A stretch of 64,000 nucleotides of DNA from Bacteroidales bacterium (GCA_017550405.1 JAFZPH010000012.1:1-64000); one strand, 5' to 3'; shown: positions 12,601-18,552, counted from the stretch's first letter. The notes: generated by a model from the letters alone, not told the origin. A program made the numbers and translations.

Positions 12601-13091
12601 GGCACGATTCTGTCTATACTGCCTCCTCTATCGACTCTATAACATCTACCAACTCTCAAGGCTGCGACAGCACTGTCACCCTCCACCTCACCATCAACTA
12701 CAGCACCCACGACACCATTGTCGACTCTGCCGCGGGCAGCTACACTTGGAACGGGAACACCTACACCGAAAGTGGCGAGTACCTCTTTGAAGGGCAGACA
12801 GATGCTGGATGCGACAGCGTCATCTTACTGCAACTGACCATCACCGAGGTAGGCATCGGCACCGCTGACAACCTTGGCCATATCACTCTTTCCCCCAACC
12901 CCACCACCGGCAAAATCACTATCACGCCATCCGAAGTGAATAAGGTTGAAGTCTATGACCAAAGCGGACGCATCGTCGCCATCTTCCACGACAGCAATGT
13001 TATCAACATCCGTCACCTGCCCACAGGTGTCTACACCCTCCGCATTACCTTGCACAACGGCAATGCCATCAAACGTGTTATCAAACAATAA
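609..13091 (+). CDS. giant BspA-type leucine-rich-repeat surface protein with T9SS type A sorting domain (4160 aa)
   Basis: A second ATG at 618 starts the signal peptide directly (MKKRLLTYALLLLAGIGIAYG) and may be the real start. Residues about 25-1780 are LRR_5/BspA repeats (IPNSVTSIGxxAF pattern) in three blocks. Each block opens with a cap like YDFWAVSPSNDTLYY and closes with a VPCxS...EPxxC cap. Then follow a CARDB-like domain (about 1780-1905), Tyr-Gly-rich repeats, an FN3-like domain (about 2076-2170), Ig-like domains, a carboxypeptidase-regulatory-like domain (about 2580-2680) and a DTI-rich stretch (about 2775-2867). After a Gly/Pro-rich linker come a hydrophobic region, five 49-residue repeats (about 3845-4080) and a T9SS sorting domain with SPNPTTG (about 4085-4160). 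The product should be exported and anchored on the cell surface as an adhesin or binding protein. Base composition changes sharply at about 6830. A strong terminator follows. Confidence 0.9.
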   Translation: MTTMKKRLLTYALLLLAGIGIAYGQNNFDFSAVCSSGQTLYYSINSGDTTATVVSPNGWGWFDYEDLYGSLTIPSSVYYSGTNYTVTEIGQGAFYQSSITSVIIPNSVTSIGSSAFSNCPCLTSVTIPNSVTSIGNLAFYTPDAYGMCGGGIFSLSIPYSVSTIGYDAFTGIFNISYHGTATGSPWGAGHVNAYYNNDFVYTDSTQTILIGYIGDSTDIVIPNSVTTIGNGAFSGHTDYETEYGTMVYGSAGMNITSVSIPNSVTALGDYAFYNCQYLSSITIQNAATSIGEYAFAECPSLVSVSMGDSLTSIGNNAFQNCISITSIVIPNSTTSIGDYAFYRCGATSLSIGDSVATIGEYAFYLCTQLAPVMIPTATTSIGYDAFYHVPLIIYSGSASGRGWGAYRCINGYPDGDFVYSDSTRTTLKAYLGDSTIVIIPNTVTAIGDSAFYNHRNIISVVFPDSVTHIGDYAFYFCRSLLSVTLPNTVTSIGEYAFGYCMSLTSIIIPDSVANIGRGAFSQCYNIPSITVPSSTFSIGDWAFSSVKLIIYLGQATGSPWGASRALRYAEGDFLYTDSTKTLLGLYTGDSAEIAIPHSVTVIGERAFADDSTLVSVTITDSVTTIEREAFYNCPNLRKVVIGSSVSEIQWEAFAECGQIDTISFLGQEPPYIYSAFNNASDSITAMVPCHSWLHYFQSLQSVFYQIIEPDGCVEYDFWAVSPSNDTLYYRITDSISVSVVHPRSDLQWLGFSWPVGSLIIPEKVIHDSIEYNVTTIAERLFLSDTAITSLSLPHSIKTIGNGAFALCSHIDTLIFDIDSCIGLNPYYEGAFNSRVFYGDTNISTIFLGNHVKTIPDYSFAYHTHKLSSLHLGDSLKHIGNQAFYGCRLLDTITIPHSVTFIGDMAFIGPEESLQSGRRSHLTTLAIGPSVDTIGNMAFALHSNLNAITVNPANTSFDSRNGCNAIIETATNTLVTGCQSTIIPNNTSAIGYGAFVANPNLHSISIPDSVTSIGNFSFYLCDSLFSITFGSSLSSIGAQAFYGCSRLESLSFPASVSSIGEYAFNGCNEIDSIILSCPTPPSIGYGTFGWEISNIPVTVPCNSISAYINSLWGSTFSNIFEPTACPAITYYDFWDISPSNDTLYYKIIDTSNVACVHPLMYNYNAEQSYWMGYTQPTGRLELPASVIHDGTTYRVSSIRDNSFMNNSDITSVTIPPSIDSLGDFAFAYCNNLDTLYYNPDSCTYWSGQELQWYYEDYYNYYDYSTVFLGDSISSLHIGQNVRWLPNQLFNAPGFNSLETLYFNADSIQTDDRYYHGIFEGLPITTLILSNNVRIIPRRAFHGCEGLTTLTIPDSITNIGYEAFGCCNGLLTLNYNAINCTNNDDSPFYCDGEWVYYDSDSRESYFWEISSTPISITTINIGNSVENIPDYLFLGFNNVTNITIPPSVTHIGNRAFSGCTSLLTITIPDSVSYIGDHAFSNCRSLSSIEIPNTLTHLGNYAFANCISITTASLPHSFDSIDNGLFSNCSALSSCNIPSHVTHIGAFAFKGCSSLSSIIIPDSVLSIGPSAFFGCSSLSAITIPNSVLSIGSDAFRQCSSITTASIGKSIISIGNGAFSYCPNLDTLYFNVRDCSSFGDDGYNSSHEVFNNSSISTLIIGDGVINIPSYAFKRCNHLTQVTIPDSVITIKPYAFSFCSSITLLDIGRSIYSIQSGAFEGCNNIDTIILHCSTPPSFDNSNWYWGGHPTFYQVSTNIPVFVPCNTISTYNSSRWNRFTNLIESTCDRPDLQVLSINIPDSVYSCSDISISAIIKNMGRSQTISNGWYDVLYISQSDTFNSSAIEINRIRHYAYGTNRLYPDSSYTVVFSGSIPRFWSGETYFYVTTNYENTENEDSTSNNTSQSPMVYVQLPSIVHADSSIFDTACVRYQWHGISYSNSGTYLYTHEYDDSPCINYDTLNLTIWPEYNNQQYVTIMDTESFSFNGQLYNQTGVYTEHLNSIHGCDSIITLHLQVLPIRRPVVHASVCQGLPYNGNRPRFIIPANITSDTLGLMMLRDTIRTLSGLDSIIYGVDLTVLPNNLATVTGLVPATDSVITRGDVVLRWSEVAGATGYRLYLWTTGQAMPANPTYVTTNTYQPIPIYQNRQTYNWKVEAYNPCDTTAGTTQHFLIYKEPSMTLSSHALAFGEVEHNATAHQSLTISGRDLTDSIRLAVRGTDSAMFALSTSTLDRFGGSVTVAFSPTAMQRGFEAYLTVTGGTTRDTVALSGLMANYYLFTVSVADSILPANTPVTISGTLENAAQEAQANVAVDVYVKIMGQTYLYTDTTDAAGHFGATYTPVPSECGYYEVGACLHGSPSRRTMAEFNIPGISLATYLPTWEVTEHDTLVGVLAVRNRCNVTLHHIAVAVDSLPAGMSITFDTLTLPPFGSGDLRFTLVGNIVTDGSQYERARFTASCLEGPLGKMETRYYCHRHVSDLQIAFDTINCAIVPGTQKVVDVALYNNTDSTFSNVSLQTPAGFAGMRVLNLDSSYTIAPHDSLFVPLLVMFPLGTPLAPVTGSILVTADNALPQQVPFVIDVVSNAKGSLRVMVANEYTYAYGTYVSDAQVRVVGYYNQQTYADVVTDRTGEVTIDSLPEGYYRLYVSATDNNSVARIIQVTAGRVNLELVELEYQAVSYSWVVYPKDVEDSWGVTLNTTYKTNVPKPVVVLSLPEFTVRSDGEFSTFNIVVTNHGLVDAYDATLTVPTSNVYEFVPLFDRIDTLHALTSVTIPCSVRNKVIYDTIETIIHTRDVRIDTIYTIDTHTVTVTRYVDTIIYVPVNHWVQDTIFDTVMVYDTMMVTIPRRVVDTVVDSIVDRIVYYDTTLHDTLFVITDEIEPLYGSCEIFPFRLMAHWKCSAGGKWVYAGATLEKMDCDLPKDSALAMVGGVGDLTGGTFMDGPGGPRDSTSTATSPGGTGGPGGSTIHWPQIPPLFTPDWDCMPCWFKASMGAADCLGNVALAVGTAGWGNRIRGTQQLARAASIDAGNYLSLNLAWQNAVRSGNVVAMSQAGQRLGEGTLQSAARSLNQAAYYSRLTEEVDLFSNATTVGGISGAVLEQDYNSAALQGLVALIGIVNPYAGAIGSCVLDAMDVIDYCRNGASVEIPWGYSHNISVDTNVYELNLRLSKRYQDTLQSIRYRIVNDTQAVFIAHPEVLQSIVGYLVSTDSATLQQIRRCYDTTIITIDTSTLKHYVDRWNRTVTYVKRGWMFPSEVPEGLSLDYFYLDTNTTGELVRMELTAMREDYWSIEEMFAATIDSLIHYPQKTSVCAGVSLQFRQEVAMTREAFEGQLIINNPHDSNALQDLSLSFTVSDTLGNDCSDKFDIRVIGYEGISEAGTLASHSTGIATVRFVPLMSAAPTSEVPYLFGGTIEYVDPFTHATMADALVPARLTVHPSPHLQLDYFVPHDIIADDPLTTPVIEPSVPATIGLRLLNDGVGTAKNVRVSSLSPKIVENQQGLVVDFTMLGTMLDGSENSQPLSDIALGTVASSETHTMEYLLKSSLLGTITVDEVNVIHNSSINDRDMSLVSARAHSLVKTVMEYRPGSDTIHDFLTNDGGFNRPDTIYFSSGRSARVIGADSALFNHYVETLDTVVLPDSTIDVTRLVDTVVRLTVYPDTIGWQYASTDDPGEGKYDIVSCIRDDSVSIPLDNIWLTFVDLVAGLDPEYNNRLHIVDTLSAVRPTSYNVTFRLKEDMLKVEKILDIPVRAIDYALDTFRVRFNQPIIDTTFTYADMSLKCNNGVELMDSTVTVSRVDDTTYSVNIASKTNAFGLYVLKVMADSIRNAEGHFGVGGREAHWVHANCNTVKDSIAVTACDRYTWRDTLLASSGIYTDTLSQMAGCDSILLLNLTIHNSDSIILVDTACDSYTWHDSIYTASSINSVTTINTQGCDSTVTLHLTINYSTTSTETVTACDSYTWHDSIYTASSIDSITSTNSQGCDSTVTLHLTINYSTASTETVTACDSYTWHDSVYTASSIDSITSTNSQGCDSTVTLHLTINYSTHDTIVDSAAGSYTWNGNTYTESGEYLFEGQTDAGCDSVILLQLTITEVGIGTADNLGHITLSPNPTTGKITITPSEVNKVEVYDQSGRIVAIFHDSNVINIRHLPTGVYTLRITLHNGNAIKRVIKQ
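8930..9210 (+). repeat. low-complexity DTI/DTV-rich coding stretch
   Basis: Inside the giant gene, about 95 residues reiterate the dipeptide Asp-Thr followed by Ile, Val or Met, as in DTIYTIDTHTVTV and DTVVDSIVDRIV. At DNA level the word gacacc recurs irregularly. It lies between a CARDB/NEW3-like domain and the next folded region, so it is probably an extended beta or spacer segment. Confidence 0.7.
12141..12845 (+). repeat. five 147-bp (49-residue) tandem coding repeats
   Basis: Repeat starts fall at 12141, 12288, 12435, 12582 and 12729, exactly 147 bp apart. Each encodes a version of ACDSYTWHDSIYTASS...GCDSTVTLHLTI. Copies 2-4 are nearly identical in DNA, while the first and last are diverged. 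They form a stalk just before the T9SS sorting domain of the giant protein. Related Cys-Asp-Ser units occur earlier, near residues 1910-2070. Confidence 0.92.
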
Positions 13092-13110
13092 CACTGAATC
13101 TTACACATTG

Positions 13111-13148
13111 AGGCAGACCTTCTGGGAAGGTCTGCCTCTTTTTTTTTA
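13111..13148 (+). terminator. rho-independent terminator after the giant gene
   Basis: A perfect 11-bp stem (AGGCAGACCTT with AAGGTCTGCCT) around a 5-nt loop is followed by CTTTTTTTTTT. It lies 20 nt after the stop codon and should insulate the sigma-factor operon from the giant gene. Confidence 0.93.
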
Positions 13149-13220
13149 TCCCTTAACGAATATTTTGGGGTAAATGTTCGTTTATTGGACAAAAGAAAAA
13201 AAGAGACCCATTCACAAGTA

Positions 13221-13721
13221 ATGACCGAGAAAGAATATACAAAGATAGCGCAACAGCACCGCGAAGCCCTTTACCGCTTTGCAGTACGCTACACAGCCGA
13301 CGGTGACAGTGCTTGGGACAATGTGCAGGATGCTTTCTTGGCACTATGGACACACCGCAGCAAGGTGGAGGCCGACAAGGCCAAAGGGTGGTTGATACGC
13401 GTGATGTACCGCCAGTTGGTCGACCAGCACCGCCGCGAACAACGCTTCCGCAACTTAGCCCCTGAACTGGTAGGCGAAGAATGGTACAGCCAGCACGACA
13501 ACTTCGAACTGCACGACGCCATGCAAAAAGCCTTAGACCAACTACCCGAACAGCACCGCGCCATCCTGCTGATGAAAGACCTGGAGGGCTACCAGTACCA
13601 AGAAATCGCCCAGCTCACCGGACTCGATGTTCCCCAAGTCACCGGCATCCTCTACCGCGCCCGCATCAATCTGAAGAAAGCATACCTTAAGTTGAACAAC
13701 ATAAAACAACACGCGATATGA
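13221..13721 (+). CDS. ECF-type RNA polymerase sigma factor
   Basis: The 166-residue product has the two-domain layout of sigma-70 family ECF factors. Region 2 is near residues 10-75 (ALYRFAVRYTADGDSAWDNV, then ALWTHRSKVEADKAKGWLIRV). Region 4 is near residues 105-160 (LDQLPEQHRAILLMKDLEGY, then an EIAQLTGLDVPQVTG helix-turn-helix). I use the ATG at 13221; an upstream TTG at 13185 would add 12 poorly conserved residues. The stop overlaps the next start by four bases (ATGA at 13718), so it is translationally coupled to the membrane protein that follows. By family rule it should direct transcription under control of that partner. Confidence 0.9.
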   Translation: MTEKEYTKIAQQHREALYRFAVRYTADGDSAWDNVQDAFLALWTHRSKVEADKAKGWLIRVMYRQLVDQHRREQRFRNLAPELVGEEWYSQHDNFELHDAMQKALDQLPEQHRAILLMKDLEGYQYQEIAQLTGLDVPQVTGILYRARINLKKAYLKLNNIKQHAI

Positions 13722-14458
13722 TTAACATGGACAATTACGAGGGCTACCTGTACCTCTATCAAGAAGGCGAACTGGACAGCACTACACGCACCGAAGTGGA
13801 GCGGTTCCTGCTGGAACATCCCGACATCCGCGAGGAGATGGAGACCTACTACGACCCCACTCTTGTGGTCACCGCCGAGCCTCCCGCCCGCAAAACCCGC
13901 CGCATTGTACCCCTGTGGCGTTGGGCTGCAGCAGCATGTGTTGTATTTGCATTGGGATATGGAATATGGACAACAACGTCAACCACTGTAGGAACAGGCG
14001 ATGAATCATTGGTAGCTGAAAACAAACCTATACAGATACAGCCGAAGACATCCGACACTCCTACAACAGACCAAATCTCCCCCATCTCCTCCCCTGCTTC
14101 TGCCAATCGGCGCATCCAAAGGATAAATCCCTCCTTACCAAGCACAAACAAGAGTATACTAAACGTGCAACCACAAGAGACCGACACTGAGACCACCGTC
14201 CCTGCAAGGGAAGCCATTGAACCAGCATACACAGAACCCACCATCATCTACTGCCAATTGGCCGAGGAAATCATCCCTGTCGACAATCTGGCTGAGGAAA
14301 TCATTTTCGTGGACAACTTGGCAGAAGTGAAAACAGCCACCTCTATCAACGAGATGATTATTGATTTCGCAGACAACCGCAGACAACAATTCATTAACAG
14401 CATAAAAGATGGAGTTATCACTCTTGTTACCAAGGAAGAAAAAGACAAGACAATTTAA
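13718..14458 (+). CDS. single-pass membrane protein, probable anti-sigma factor
   Basis: This 246-residue protein is encoded immediately after, and overlapping, the sigma factor gene. Residues 1-60 are cytoplasmic-looking and include a short helix-rich start (YEGYLYLYQEGELDS) like that of zinc-free anti-sigma factors. One membrane helix lies at about 68-86 (LWRWAAAACVVFALGYGIW). The periplasmic part is Thr/Pro/Ser-rich, low in complexity, and carries a short internal duplication, LAEEII(P/F)VDN, at about 185-205. There is no clear enzymatic domain. Position and topology suggest it holds the sigma factor at the membrane and senses an envelope signal; that role is inferred. Confidence 0.72.
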   Translation: MINMDNYEGYLYLYQEGELDSTTRTEVERFLLEHPDIREEMETYYDPTLVVTAEPPARKTRRIVPLWRWAAAACVVFALGYGIWTTTSTTVGTGDESLVAENKPIQIQPKTSDTPTTDQISPISSPASANRRIQRINPSLPSTNKSILNVQPQETDTETTVPAREAIEPAYTEPTIIYCQLAEEIIPVDNLAEEIIFVDNLAEVKTATSINEMIIDFADNRRQQFINSIKDGVITLVTKEEKDKTI

Positions 14459-14493
14459 TCAATCAGAATAGAAACAATAAAAATAGCAATATC

Positions 14494-15627
14494 ATGAAAA
14501 AAACAGCAATCATTGTGGCACTCATCGCCCTTTCGGCCATGGCCACAGCACAGAATGCCATCTACCGTCAAAACCTCAGCAAAGAGATTAATGTACTCAA
14601 CGTATTCGGAGACTGCACAATCATTCTGAAGTTAGACACCTGCAACTGGATAGCCTACCAAGGCACTGAAGATGATTTGTCACGAAACTTCTTCACCGTC
14701 GCCGGCAACATCGTCCAAACCACTGCTGCAGCCAACGGCAAGACCCTCTCTGTGGGCACCACAGCCAGTCAAACCAATAACTCTGCCCCTCTCGTCATCG
14801 ACATTAAGGACAATGCAAGAGTGATTTTCATGGGAGACACCCTGCGCAAAGGACGCCACACACGCTCATTCTACTCCGGCACCGTCGAGAACAAGAAAAA
14901 AGGCACAAATACCGAATGGGGCATCACCATTTCCGACCAAACGGACAATGACAAACACGACAATGCACGCGACTGGACCGGACTGAAGAAATACACCATC
15001 AGCGACCGTATCCATAACCAGTTCTATTTTGGCTCCAGTCTTTGGTTCACAAAAAAAGCCAATGCTCCCGATTTAACCAAAGGTCCTTTCTTTGGCAACA
15101 CCAACTGGCAAGTCAGCTACTCACTATACATGGACAACCATATTGCTGCCGGCATTGGCATACAATGGTCTCAAAGCCCATACACCTTCATCAAACCCAA
15201 CGTGACAATCAACCGTTCAAACGGTGAACTCAATTTAGAATACCTCTCCTCCGACCTGCCCGGCACATGGAAAAGCGATATCTACACCTCCTCTATCGAC
15301 TTCCCCCTCCACTTCACATTCTATCCCTATGCCAAAAAGCACACTTTCAACATGCAATTAGAACTGATACCACAACTCTACTTCGCCAGAACGCTCAACC
15401 GGACATACACGCACACCGAGAACGATGAATCCGTCAACACACGCTATTCCAAAGACATTCCCCCCCAACTATTCCAACTCAGAACGCGCTTCAGTGTCAA
15501 CTTCGGTATGATTGGAGCATACGCAGAAACGGGACTCACACCCCTCTTCAAGAACCTCAACGTCCCCGACGAGAGTTCCATCACCCCTTACCACTTGGCA
15601 TTCGGTGTTCGCTTAAACCTCTTTTAA
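14494..15627 (+). CDS. outer-membrane protein with DUF2807-like N-terminal part and beta-barrel-like C-terminus
   Basis: The 377-residue product has a clear signal peptide (MKKTAIIVALIALSAMATAQ). Residues about 25-160 resemble the DUF2807 'head' fold of putative adhesins (LSKEINVLNVFGDCTIILKL, then NAR/IVQTT-type strands). From about residue 175 the sequence shows alternating strands typical of a small outer-membrane barrel and ends with an aromatic-terminal strand (HLAFGVRLNLF). It lies 35 bp after the anti-sigma gene and is probably the third gene of that operon, either the regulon target or the sensor. A bidirectional terminator follows. Function is not established. Confidence 0.65.
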   Translation: MKKTAIIVALIALSAMATAQNAIYRQNLSKEINVLNVFGDCTIILKLDTCNWIAYQGTEDDLSRNFFTVAGNIVQTTAAANGKTLSVGTTASQTNNSAPLVIDIKDNARVIFMGDTLRKGRHTRSFYSGTVENKKKGTNTEWGITISDQTDNDKHDNARDWTGLKKYTISDRIHNQFYFGSSLWFTKKANAPDLTKGPFFGNTNWQVSYSLYMDNHIAAGIGIQWSQSPYTFIKPNVTINRSNGELNLEYLSSDLPGTWKSDIYTSSIDFPLHFTFYPYAKKHTFNMQLELIPQLYFARTLNRTYTHTENDESVNTRYSKDIPPQLFQLRTRFSVNFGMIGAYAETGLTPLFKNLNVPDESSITPYHLAFGVRLNLF

Positions 15628-15652
15628 TAGAGAATAAATATCCGGTAAGAAT

Positions 15653-15681
15653 AGAAGAATGTCGGAATCCGACACTCTTCT
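15653..15681. terminator. bidirectional terminator between convergent genes
   Basis: A 14-bp stem with one mismatch (AGAAGAATGTCGGA with TCCGACACTCTTCT) is followed by ACTTTTTT on the plus strand. It lies exactly between the convergent outer-membrane protein and methyltransferase genes and touches the methyltransferase stop codon. Confidence 0.8.
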
Positions 15682-16213
15682 ACTTTTTTAATATCTTGAA
15701 AAACTCCCACAGCACGATGGCGGCGGCACAACTCACGTTCAACGAATGTTTCGTACCCTGCTGGGGAATCTCAATGCTTCCGTCGCACAGAGGCAACAAC
15801 TCCTCCTGTACCCCTTCCACTTCGTTGCCGAAAATAATGGCCACCTTCTCTCCAAGTTGTTCCGGAAGGGCATCCAGTTTCATGCTGTCGTCAACTTGCT
15901 CAATGGCATAGACCTTATAGCCCTGCTCTTTCAGCTCCCGCACACAGTCTATGCTCTCCTCGTAGTACTTCCATTCCACGCTGTCTTCAGCCCCCAAGGC
16001 AGTCTTGTGTATATCGCGATGAGGCGGAGTGGAACAAATGCCACAAAGGCAGATACGCTCCACACGGAAAGCGTCCCCCGTGCGGAACACCGAGCCGATA
16101 TTGTTCTGGCTGCGCACATTGTCCAACACCACCGTGAGGGGCAATTTCTCAGCCTCCTTAAACTCCTGCACCGAAATGCGGTGCAACTCTTCCAAAGAAA
16201 GTTTACGTGCCAT
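15680..16213 (-). CDS. SpoU/TrmH-family RNA 2'-O-methyltransferase
   Basis: The 177-residue protein shows the three SPOUT motifs. Motif 1 is NVRSQNNIGSVFRTGDAF near 28-45, motif 2 is IIFGNEVEGV near 125, and motif 3 is IEIPQQGTKHSLNVSCAAAI near 147-167. These form the trefoil knot that binds S-adenosylmethionine. There is no N-terminal substrate-binding extension, so it is a minimal TrmL/TrmH-like enzyme acting on tRNA or rRNA; the exact target cannot be told from sequence. It is monocistronic, with a -7 box just upstream at 16236-16243. Confidence 0.9.
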   Translation of the reverse strand: MARKLSLEELHRISVQEFKEAEKLPLTVVLDNVRSQNNIGSVFRTGDAFRVERICLCGICSTPPHRDIHKTALGAEDSVEWKYYEESIDCVRELKEQGYKVYAIEQVDDSMKLDALPEQLGEKVAIIFGNEVEGVQEELLPLCDGSIEIPQQGTKHSLNVSCAAAIVLWEFFKILKK

Positions 16214-16235
16214 ATCTCAACAACTATACGAAATG

Positions 16236-16243
16236 CAAAAATA
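16236..16243 (-). promoter_or_regulatory. -7 promoter box for the SpoU methyltransferase gene
   Basis: The minus strand reads TATTTTTG, a perfect TAnnTTTG match, 23 nt upstream of the ATG. Confidence 0.65.
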
Positions 16244-16306
16244 CAACTTTTTCACCATATATTGCCATTTAATACATAAAAGTTTTACAGTGTAAAAAAA
16301 AAGTTG

Positions 16307-16314
16307 TATCTTTG
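16307..16314 (+). promoter_or_regulatory. -7 promoter box for the toxin-antitoxin pair
   Basis: TATCTTTG is a perfect TAnnTTTG box 33 nt upstream of the antitoxin ATG. A TTTT-rich -33 region lies near 16283. Confidence 0.75.
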
Positions 16315-16346
16315 CATCCGTAAACATCCATCATTCGCAATATTAT

Positions 16347-16571
16347 ATGCAAACAATAAACACCCTTAATCCTGCACAAATCGAAGTGCTGAACATGATG
16401 TCTTTTATCAATACCGAAAGCTCATGGCAGCATTTGAAGGAGGCTCTTGCCAAATACTTTACCCAACAATTGGAAGACGAAATTGACAGCCTTTGGGAAG
16501 ATGGAACTCTAACAGAACAGAAAGTTGAAGGGTTTCGCACATTACATGAACGAACCCCTTATGACAAGTAA
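16347..16571 (+). CDS. putative antitoxin of a PIN-family toxin-antitoxin pair
   Basis: This is a 74-residue acidic, mostly helical protein with no signal peptide. It contains the run MMSFINTESSWQHLKEALAK followed by a helix ending EDEIDSLWEDGTL. It lies 6 bp upstream of a PIN-domain gene and has its own promoter box. Size, charge and order (antitoxin first) fit a type II module. I recognise no named antitoxin family with certainty. The two genes are more AT-rich than their neighbours, which fits mobile acquisition. Confidence 0.72.
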   Translation: MQTINTLNPAQIEVLNMMSFINTESSWQHLKEALAKYFTQQLEDEIDSLWEDGTLTEQKVEGFRTLHERTPYDK

Positions 16572-16577
16572 TCTTTT

Positions 16578-16985
16578 ATGAACATCGTCCTCGACACCAA
16601 CTGTCTGTTAATAGCCATCTCCGACCGCTCGCGTTTCCATCGTGTATGGCAAGCATTCACTCATGGGGATTATACCCTATGTGTGACCAACGAGATAATT
16701 GAGGAATACGCTGAGGTAATCAGCCGCAACATCAATGAAAGGGTTGCTCAGACTGTAATATATCTGATCATGACCCTAACGAATGTCAAATACATCGACC
16801 CACATTTCCGTTTTCATCTTATTACAGCAGACCCTGACGACAACAAATTCGTCGACTGTGCAATCGCTGCCAACGCAAAATACATCGTTTCAGAAGACCA
16901 TCATTTCGATGTGTTAAAAGAAATTCCTTTCCCTCACATAGAAGTCATTTCCATTGAGCAATTCCTATCGGAAATCACCATCTAA
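16578..16985 (+). CDS. PIN-domain toxin (COG1569-like ribonuclease)
   Basis: The 135-residue protein has the PIN-fold acidic residues in order: Asp in LDTNCL (residue 6), Glu in NEIIEEYAE (about 41), Asp in PDDNKFVDCA (about 91-97) and Asp in SEDHHFD (about 113). PIN toxins cut RNA using metal ions held by these residues, so catalytic potential looks intact. It forms a pair with the 74-residue gene 6 bp upstream and converges on sufB, with only 26 bp between stops. It resembles the 'putative toxin-antitoxin system toxin component, PIN family' group. Confidence 0.85.
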   Translation: MNIVLDTNCLLIAISDRSRFHRVWQAFTHGDYTLCVTNEIIEEYAEVISRNINERVAQTVIYLIMTLTNVKYIDPHFRFHLITADPDDNKFVDCAIAANAKYIVSEDHHFDVLKEIPFPHIEVISIEQFLSEITI

Positions 16986-17011
16986 GCCTCCTACCCATAG
17001 GCGGCTAACCG

Positions 17012-18460
17012 TCATCCGACAGACCCTTCCAGCGAGATGCTCAGCAGTTTCTGCGCCTCGACGGCAAACTCCATGGGCAGTTTCTTCAGCACATCCTTGG
17101 CATAGCCGTTCACTATCAGTCCCACCGCACTTTCGGCACTGATACCACGCTGCTGACAATAGAAGAGCTGGTCTTCCGATATCTTCGACGTGGTGGCCTC
17201 GTGTTCCAGGATGGCACTGCTGTTATTGGCTTTGATATAGGGCCACGTGTGCGCTCCGCACTTGTCGCCCAACAGCAGCGAGTCGCACTGCGAGAAATTG
17301 CGGGCGTTCTCCGCGCTCCTGTTTATCTGAACCAATCCGCGGTAGCTGTTCTGACTGTGTCCCGCGCTGATACCTTTCGACATAATCGTGCTGTGAGTGT
17401 TCTTGCCCACATGAATCATCTTCGTGCCGGTGTCGGCTTGCTGATAGTTGTTCGTTACAGCCACGCTGTAAAACTCTGCCGTGCTGTCGTCGCCCTGCAG
17501 GATGCAGCTCGGGTACTTCCACGTCACCGCGCTACCCGTCTCCACCTGTGTCCAGGAAATCTTGCTGCGCGACCCTTTGCAGATGCCGCGTTTAGTGACA
17601 AAGTTATAGATACCGCCCTTGCCCTCCTTGTCGCCCGGATACCAGTTCTGCACGGTGCTGTACTTCACCTCGGCATCCTTTAAGGCAATAATCTCCACAA
17701 TAGCGGCATGCAGCTGGTTCTCATCACGCTGCGGAGCCGTGCAACCCTCCATATAGCTCACATAAGCCTCTTCGTCGGCAATGATAAGCGTACGTTCAAA
17801 CTGACCCGTACCTTTGGCGTTGATACGGAAATAACTCGACAACTCGATAGGGCATCGCACTCCCTTGGGGATATAGCAGAACGACCCGTCGCTGAACACG
17901 GCCGAATTCAACGCTGCAAAGAAATTGTCGCCGCTCGGCACAACCGACCCAAGGTATTGTTTCACAATGTCGGGATACTTCTGCACTGCCTCGCTGATGG
18001 GGCAGAACAAGATACCCTTGTCCTCAAGCATCTTCTGCGATGTAGTCTTCACCGACACCGAGTCCATGATGGCGTCGTATGCCACACCTGCCAGCTCCTT
18101 TTGCTCCCGCAGGGGGATACCCAGCTTGTCGAAGGTGGCAAGCAGTTCCGGGTCCACCTCATCGAGGCTCTTCTTCAGTTCCTTCTGCTTGGGAGCCGCA
18201 TAATAGATAATATCCTGATAGTCCACCTTGTCATACTTCAGGTGTCCCCAGTTAGGCTCCTCCATGGTCTGCCACTTGCGGAAAGCGTTCAGGCGGAACT
18301 CCAGCAGCCATTCCGGCTCGTTCTTTTTCTTCGATATGAGGCGTATCACATCTTCGTTAAGGCCCTTGCCGATGGTGTCTGTCTCGATATCGGTGACAAA
18401 ACCCCATTTATACTCCTCGTTGGTAACCTCCTGTATGATACTATTATTGTCTTCTGCCAT
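17012..18460 (-). CDS. sufB: SufB, iron-sulfur cluster assembly scaffold
   Basis: This 482-residue protein is a full-length SufB. It shows the family signatures [59 protein letters not shown] and the C-terminal [12 protein letters not shown] and [18 protein letters not shown] runs. SufB works with SufC (ATPase) and SufD to build Fe-S clusters in the cytosol. In Bacteroidota sufC and sufD usually follow directly, but here sufB is followed by 26 bp and then the convergent toxin gene. The other suf genes must lie elsewhere or be missing from this locus. A -7 box lies at 18490-18497. Confidence 0.97.
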   Translation of the reverse strand: MAEDNNSIIQEVTNEEYKWGFVTDIETDTIGKGLNEDVIRLISKKKNEPEWLLEFRLNAFRKWQTMEEPNWGHLKYDKVDYQDIIYYAAPKQKELKKSLDEVDPELLATFDKLGIPLREQKELAGVAYDAIMDSVSVKTTSQKMLEDKGILFCPISEAVQKYPDIVKQYLGSVVPSGDNFFAALNSAVFSDGSFCYIPKGVRCPIELSSYFRINAKGTGQFERTLIIADEEAYVSYMEGCTAPQRDENQLHAAIVEIIALKDAEVKYSTVQNWYPGDKEGKGGIYNFVTKRGICKGSRSKISWTQVETGSAVTWKYPSCILQGDDSTAEFYSVAVTNNYQQADTGTKMIHVGKNTHSTIMSKGISAGHSQNSYRGLVQINRSAENARNFSQCDSLLLGDKCGAHTWPYIKANNSSAILEHEATTSKISEDQLFYCQQRGISAESAVGLIVNGYAKDVLKKLPMEFAVEAQKLLSISLEGSVG

Positions 18461-18489
18461 AGCAATGATTATTCTTTCTGTTTAGGTTG

Positions 18490-18497
18490 CAAAGATA
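18490..18497 (-). promoter_or_regulatory. -7 promoter box for sufB
   Basis: The minus strand reads TATCTTTG (perfect TAnnTTTG) 30 nt upstream of the sufB ATG. Confidence 0.75.
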
Positions 18498-18514
18498 CGA
18501 AAAAAAATCATGAT

Positions 18515-18552
18515 AACGGGATTTGATTTCATGACCGAAAACAAATCCCGTT
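18515..18552 (-). terminator. terminator after the DUF4230 gene pair
   Basis: An 11-bp perfect stem (AACGGGATTTG with CAAATCCCGTT) is followed, reading the minus strand, by ATCATGATTTTTTTT. It lies downstream of the DUF4230 genes and just before the sufB promoter, so it separates the two units. Confidence 0.78.

Noticed and set aside
6816..12710. Several long minus-strand reading frames opposite the giant gene (for example 6816-7802, 8238-9185, 11151-12101)
   Set aside because: They are rich in His, Val and Gly as expected for the reverse of GC-rich coding DNA, have no recognisable domains, and lie opposite an obviously real gene.
12141..12845. CRISPR-like regular repeats
   Set aside because: The 147-bp units are coding, contiguous and without spacers; no cas genes are present.
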